DNA of 64,000 nt, taken from assembly GCA_964020155.1 (NCBI GenBank), contig OZ026555.1:1502515-1566514 (forward strand). The letters run 5' to 3'. The notes beneath the pieces are model-generated. The model saw only the letters and a program-made list of their open reading frames with translations, had not been told where the DNA came from and did not search any database. Origin of the DNA: Chondrilla cf. caribensis (Eukaryota; Porifera; Demospongiae; Chondrillida; Chondrillidae). The position numbers and the translations under genes were made by a program. Of this stretch, positions 47,140 through 64,000 are shown one piece after another; within the stretch, counting starts at the first letter, position 1, and every line of letters begins with the position of its first letter.

Positions 47140-48130
47140 CAATTGGACATCCAGTGATTACTGCACTACATGAGCATTGTAATAGTTCTTACATTCCAAG
47201 GTCTCGTTGGTTTCATCATTACCTCTATATAATTTTTTATGGAATATTCCAGGTGTCAACAGATAATTAGTTGTGTTAAATGTTTACTATGTAAAAGTTT
47301 TTTTCTGATTTGTATGATATGATTATTGTTATATATCATTATTATTATTACGATAGGAATGTATTAATGTACATGCATGATAATTAGTTGTTGGACATTC
47401 AATGTTTTGCTGTAAATTACTGTCATTGTGTATGTAATTATATGGTATTATCATTGGATATATCCTTTATTACAATATTTTGTCATTAATTTAACACTTT
47501 TCAACATTTCATTTGAAGTTTGTTGCTTAACATTTAAATTAATGGAGTAACAATCCCATAATGGATCCATATACATACTTGTATATAAGTTACAAACAGT
47601 GTAGGTTTGCATGGCCTCAGGCTCATGGATATAATATATTATACAGGTGCAAAATTGCTCCATTTTGAATAAGTATATGGTGTGTGTTTTCAATATGCTA
47701 TTGAAGTTAGTCTACCTAGCTAGCCCATCCATGTATACGCCCTACGTGGGCGTTAGCAGGAGATGGTCTAGCCATGCATGTGACTATTATCGGATAATTG
47801 GATGATCCTGACCCAGAATCTGGTTCAAAGATTTCTTAATTGATGTCATCACTGTACGCTGAAGTTGTTATTTGTGGGGGAAGGACTGATAGCCAATATA
47901 AAGAACGGATGTAATAATTTGTCGTATTTTACCAAACATAGAATTAAAGATAAAGCAGGAGGACATAATTTTGTTGAATAAAAAACAGCGGCTATTAATA
48001 TTACTAGTGTATTGTCGATATTGGGAATAACAACATAGTCTGCCTATATATGGTAAATCTATCCACGGGCTAATAAAGTCTGACAGGTGCCCGTAATCTA
48101 ACCAACGTATATAACCAACGTTGATGTAAT
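47140..48130. other. 3' flank of the STELLO-like gene
   Basis: AT-rich sequence with no exon. A small palindrome (CGCCCTACGTGGGCG) lies near 47739-47753. Nothing else stands out. Confidence 0.6.
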
Positions 48131-48796
48131 GAAGCCAGACAATGGAGTGAGAATTTTAAATTGTGGTGGGTTGTCCATGATTAGTGATGGGAGCTAAGTC
48201 GATGTGCATGTGTACACTGTGCAGTCATAGTTACCCTCTTACTATCCATGAGGCACATTGCCAACAATTTTGACAATCTGTGTGATGATGATAAGTTGGC
48301 TTTAGTTTTGAATAAGGGTTGCCAGCATCTATCAATTTTGAAGAACATTGTGAAGATATGGACTGCTTGGTTTGAGTAATGAAGCAAGACCTCCTGATTG
48401 TTTGTCACTTGCTGAACTGACTATTTAGTTTTGATTAGGCGAGATGATTATGTAAGATTGTACCATTATCTATATATCATGTACTTTTTGATGTGCTGTT
48501 TTGTGCCTGTGCCGGCCGTTTTGCCTTAGTGCTGATGTGCATGTGACAATCTAATGATTGATTGATTGTTACAGTATTGGGAGCAAATGCACCGTTTTCC
48601 CTCTGATCCTAGGCCTCCCATTAACCATATGCATACCATTGTTGTATGGTTAATGGAAGGTCAATGGGGCTGCAGAACAGTGCATTTGCTTCCACGATAC
48701 TGCACACTTGTGACCGCAAGTGTGCCACTAAGCGCCCATATCGCTAATCAAAACAATTGACCACAAATTAAAATTCTCACTCCATTGTCTGGCTTC
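48131..48796. mobile_element. 666-bp element with 37-bp terminal inverted repeats
   Basis: 48131-48167 (GAAGCCAGACAATGGAGTGA then GAATTTTAAATTGTGGT) is the complement of 48760-48796 with one mismatch. Inside, 48571-48705 is a second, imperfect inverted pair (CAGTATTGGGAGCAAATGCA against TGCATTTGCTTCCACGATAC). No transposase is encoded, so it is non-autonomous. Confidence 0.82.
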
Positions 48797-49009
48797 ATAA
48801 GGTCAATCATGCACACAATACTAATACATACTTTTCAATAGTAAGTATAACATGTACAAATTATTTTATAGCTCTGAATAATAATAATATTATTATAATA
48901 AAACAGGATTTATACATGTCCAAAAATGAGAATATATAATATTATATATATTATATTAATATTACTTTCCATTAATTCATGTCATCACTTATATCACTTA
49001 GTATGGACT

Positions 49010-49200
49010 GTGTAGAATCAGATCTCTTGAGTGTTGTTTGAGAATTACTAGGGGAACTCCCCATGCCACCGTTAGCTGATGTACGTTTGGAGCTGACAGC
49101 TTTCTCTTTATTTCTCTCCTACATTGTCAACAACAACAACAACAACAACATTAAAATAGTTCAACACTGCGATTTGAAGGGAGACAGGTGTATGGGAAGG
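49010..49200 (-). mobile_element. LINE-related fragment, third copy
   Basis: Shares GGACTGTGTAGAATCAGAT, GGGGAACTCCCCAT and TTAAAATAGTTCAACACTG blocks with 26270-26450 and 29880-30190. The (CAA)n run at 49130-49150 is the complement of a TTG-repeat tail. Confidence 0.75.
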
Positions 49201-49540
49201 TTTTAGTTAGGGACGAATACTTGTCATCTGTTAGACATGCATTAATACTAATACAAGTCACTACCCGTTATGAAACAATAGCATTCCAGATATACATACA
49301 TTGGACTGTCTAATTAGCAATACATGACAGTCACAAAGAGACTACAAGTTGGAGCATGATGTGTATTCGAATAAAAGAATGGAATTACGGTCTAGTACAA
49401 TTATACATAGTTGTTCCTTTGAATACCAACCAATGGTACAACATCAACACATTCTAGAACCGTACACTCCCTACTTAATATTCTGCACTCACACTTTTCT
49501 TGTGAGCTAGTTTTATTGTTTTCTGGCAAGCTGCCCATAT

Positions 49541-62407
<12,867 letters not shown>

Positions 62408-62550
62408 CTAGTACAAGCAGTTGTAGTAGTACAGTTTCTCATTGTGTACGTATGTGAACATGTGTGCATGTATGTATGTGGGTAGCTGGTAAACTGGCTA
62501 TTACAGTGTACGAGAACAAGTTTGACATCAAGTACTGTAACATTATTGCT

Positions 62551-63910
62551 TTATTTATTTGTTCGGGTTTTGTGTTTTTGTTTTCCTTTCTTAGACTGTT
62601 CAATCTTCTTCTTAAACTTTCCAATGTCAACCTTATCTTGATCCCCAGTGTCTGTACAGGAGGATAAAGGCTGTGTTTGTACATACTCCATATACATACG
62701 TACATACATAGGATATTATATAGTATATTATAGATAATATACATACGTATACAGATACGGATAAGTATAATTTTTTTATTATGATATGTATATATGCAGG
62801 GACACACACACAAACACACAAAGTCAAACACACACACACACACACACTATGCAGGGACAAACATTAGTTAACTTAGTAAGTACACTTCAGTCATGATCAG
62901 TCCCATAGCTCATGCATGTACAGTGAATTCTTGTTGATCTGCCACGACTTTATCTTCCAAACCTAATCTACCACAATTTCCTAGTAGCAACATAGTATAC
63001 AAGTACCAGCTAAAGAATATCCAGTCAATCTGCCAAACTCGTTAACCCACCATATTTTTAAGAACAAACTGTGGCAGATTAACAAAAACCTGCTGGTTGT
63101 CAACCAATGCCAATACTAAGCACCTCTGATAAGTAAAGGTTTGCATGATGCTCCCTTCATGATACTAAGGAGGTTGGACCGTAGGCATGTTCTGATGAAG
63201 GATACAGTATAGTAGTCGAACCATCAAATTTTATTCAATTTTGGTTGGAATTATGGTTACTGGTTTTACAATGTATACTTACGTACATATGTATGTACAA
63301 GTAAACATGACAATATCAGCATCAATAATTATTATCTACAGATCAACTCAATACATCAACAATTGCTATACTTACAGTTTGTAACTATTATGCACACACT
63401 ACACTCAGTCCTTTATGTAATAACTGGCTACACATATAGCTCATGTACACCATGTCAACCAGCAAGGACCTCTGATGAGGACTACAGATATTGTGCTTAT
63501 TCCTGCTAGGGCACTGAAACACATTAAAACAACTTGAACTGTACAACATAGCAACAACTGATGAAGGCCACAGCATGTGGTCGAAACATTAGTGATGGTT
63601 TATTGTGAATTATTTGGTTGGAAACAAACGAACTACCTATACACTGTCCAATAGCCAACATACGTAGAAGGCCACTTCGTGATTATGTGTAACAACACAC
63701 CAGGGTAATCCTAACAACCTTTCACTACAGTACGAGTCCACAAGTATCCGGAGTAGCAAGGGGTATGTGTACGTACATACTGTTCTAGTAGCATGTACGT
63801 ACATGCAAATATTTACCTTTTGTTTCCTTCGTAGGCTTATCCTCCTCTGGTGGGATGTACACTTTGGCTCTTTCAGCTTTCCTTCTCTCACTGGCTTCCT
63901 TCTGTTCCAA
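62551..63910 (-). CDS. Last two exons of an unidentified Lys-rich protein
   Basis: Exons 63817-63910 and 62551-62651 join in phase and end with TAA. The visible C-terminus reads LEQKEASERRKAERAKVYIP, then PEEDKPTKETKDTGDQDKVD, then a very basic tail (FKKKIEQSKKGKQKHKTR). AATAAA overlaps the stop region and could serve as a poly(A) signal. The composition suggests a coiled-coil or nucleic-acid-associated protein, but I do not recognise a family. The gene is convergent with NUDT21, with 143 bp between the stop codons, and its 5' part is beyond the window. Confidence 0.6.
63192..63225 (+). ncRNA. Hammerhead-like relic, copy B
   Basis: CTGATGA is intact. Stem II (GGATAC/GTAGTC) has one mismatch and one G-U pair. 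GAAAC has become GAACC, and GTC has become ATC. The downstream TTTTATTCAATTTTGGTTGG resembles the flanks of copies A and C. Confidence 0.5.
63558..63590 (+). ncRNA. Hammerhead-like relic, copy C
   Basis: CTGATGA, a 6-bp stem II (GGCCAC/GTGGTC with one G-U) and GAAAC are all intact, but the cleavage triplet reads ATT rather than GTC. Copies A and C share TTTATTGTGA and TTGGTTGGAA downstream. Confidence 0.6.
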
Positions 63911-64000
63911 CTGATACGATTTATGGAATACACATACGTATATGTATGCATACGTACATTCATATATACGTACATGGCACACGCACACATGCACACACAC

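Noticed and set aside
63474..63520. Another hammerhead at the CTGATGAGG near 63474
   Set aside because: The next GAAAC is about 40 nt away with no paired stem II between them, so the fold is not supported.

Overview
This window looks like nuclear DNA of an intron-rich invertebrate animal. The coding exons have GT-AG boundaries and join in phase into recognisable metazoan proteins: mitochondrial complex I subunit NDUFA9, the 25 kDa subunit of cleavage factor Im (NUDT21), an APPL-type BAR-PH-PTB adaptor, and a SHIPPO-repeat protein of the ODF3/CIMAP type expected in a flagellated organism. Compact head-to-head gene pairs, very many microsatellites and minisatellites, and small inverted-repeat transposons suggest a non-bilaterian animal such as a sponge. 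That assignment is inference; no single sequence here proves it.

Layout. 127-4420 (-): 5' part of an ankyrin-repeat gene that continues into an F5/8C (discoidin-like) domain and runs off the left edge. 6897-19070 (-): complete NDUFA9 in nine exons, with introns full of minisatellites, MITEs and a tRNA-derived SINE. 19149-22497 (+): a three-exon SHIPPO-repeat gene that starts 78 bp from NDUFA9. 23012-25922 (+): two nearly identical intronless DUF2961 (GH172-like) genes in tandem. 26250-30961: a rearranged block with non-LTR retrotransposon pieces, a duplicate of SHIPPO exons 2-3 (exon 3 frameshifted), and a 29-codon leftover of a third DUF2961 copy. 30962-43400: no convincing host gene, but two well-formed hammerhead ribozyme motifs, a third relic, a palindromic GGTGGG element present twice, a large inverted repeat and several MITEs. 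43424-44171: perfect 30-bp inverted repeats around an exon-like ORF, next to a perfect 28-bp hairpin. 44302-47139 (+): a long intronless STELLO/DUF288-type protein. 48131-48796: another inverted-repeat element. 49541-61106 (-): APPL-like gene. 61251-62407 (+): NUDT21, head to head with APPL, with a hammerhead-like relic in its only intron. 62551-63910 (-): last two exons of an unidentified lysine-rich protein, convergent with NUDT21.

The host genes are mostly housekeeping or signalling genes and do not form one pathway. The organisation is the notable part: two divergent gene pairs sharing promoters of 78 and 144 bp, a recent tandem duplication history around DUF2961, and self-cleaving ribozyme motifs within dispersed repeats. 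Gene models were built by hand from splice sites, reading phase and remembered family alignments; at least one APPL exon was not found.
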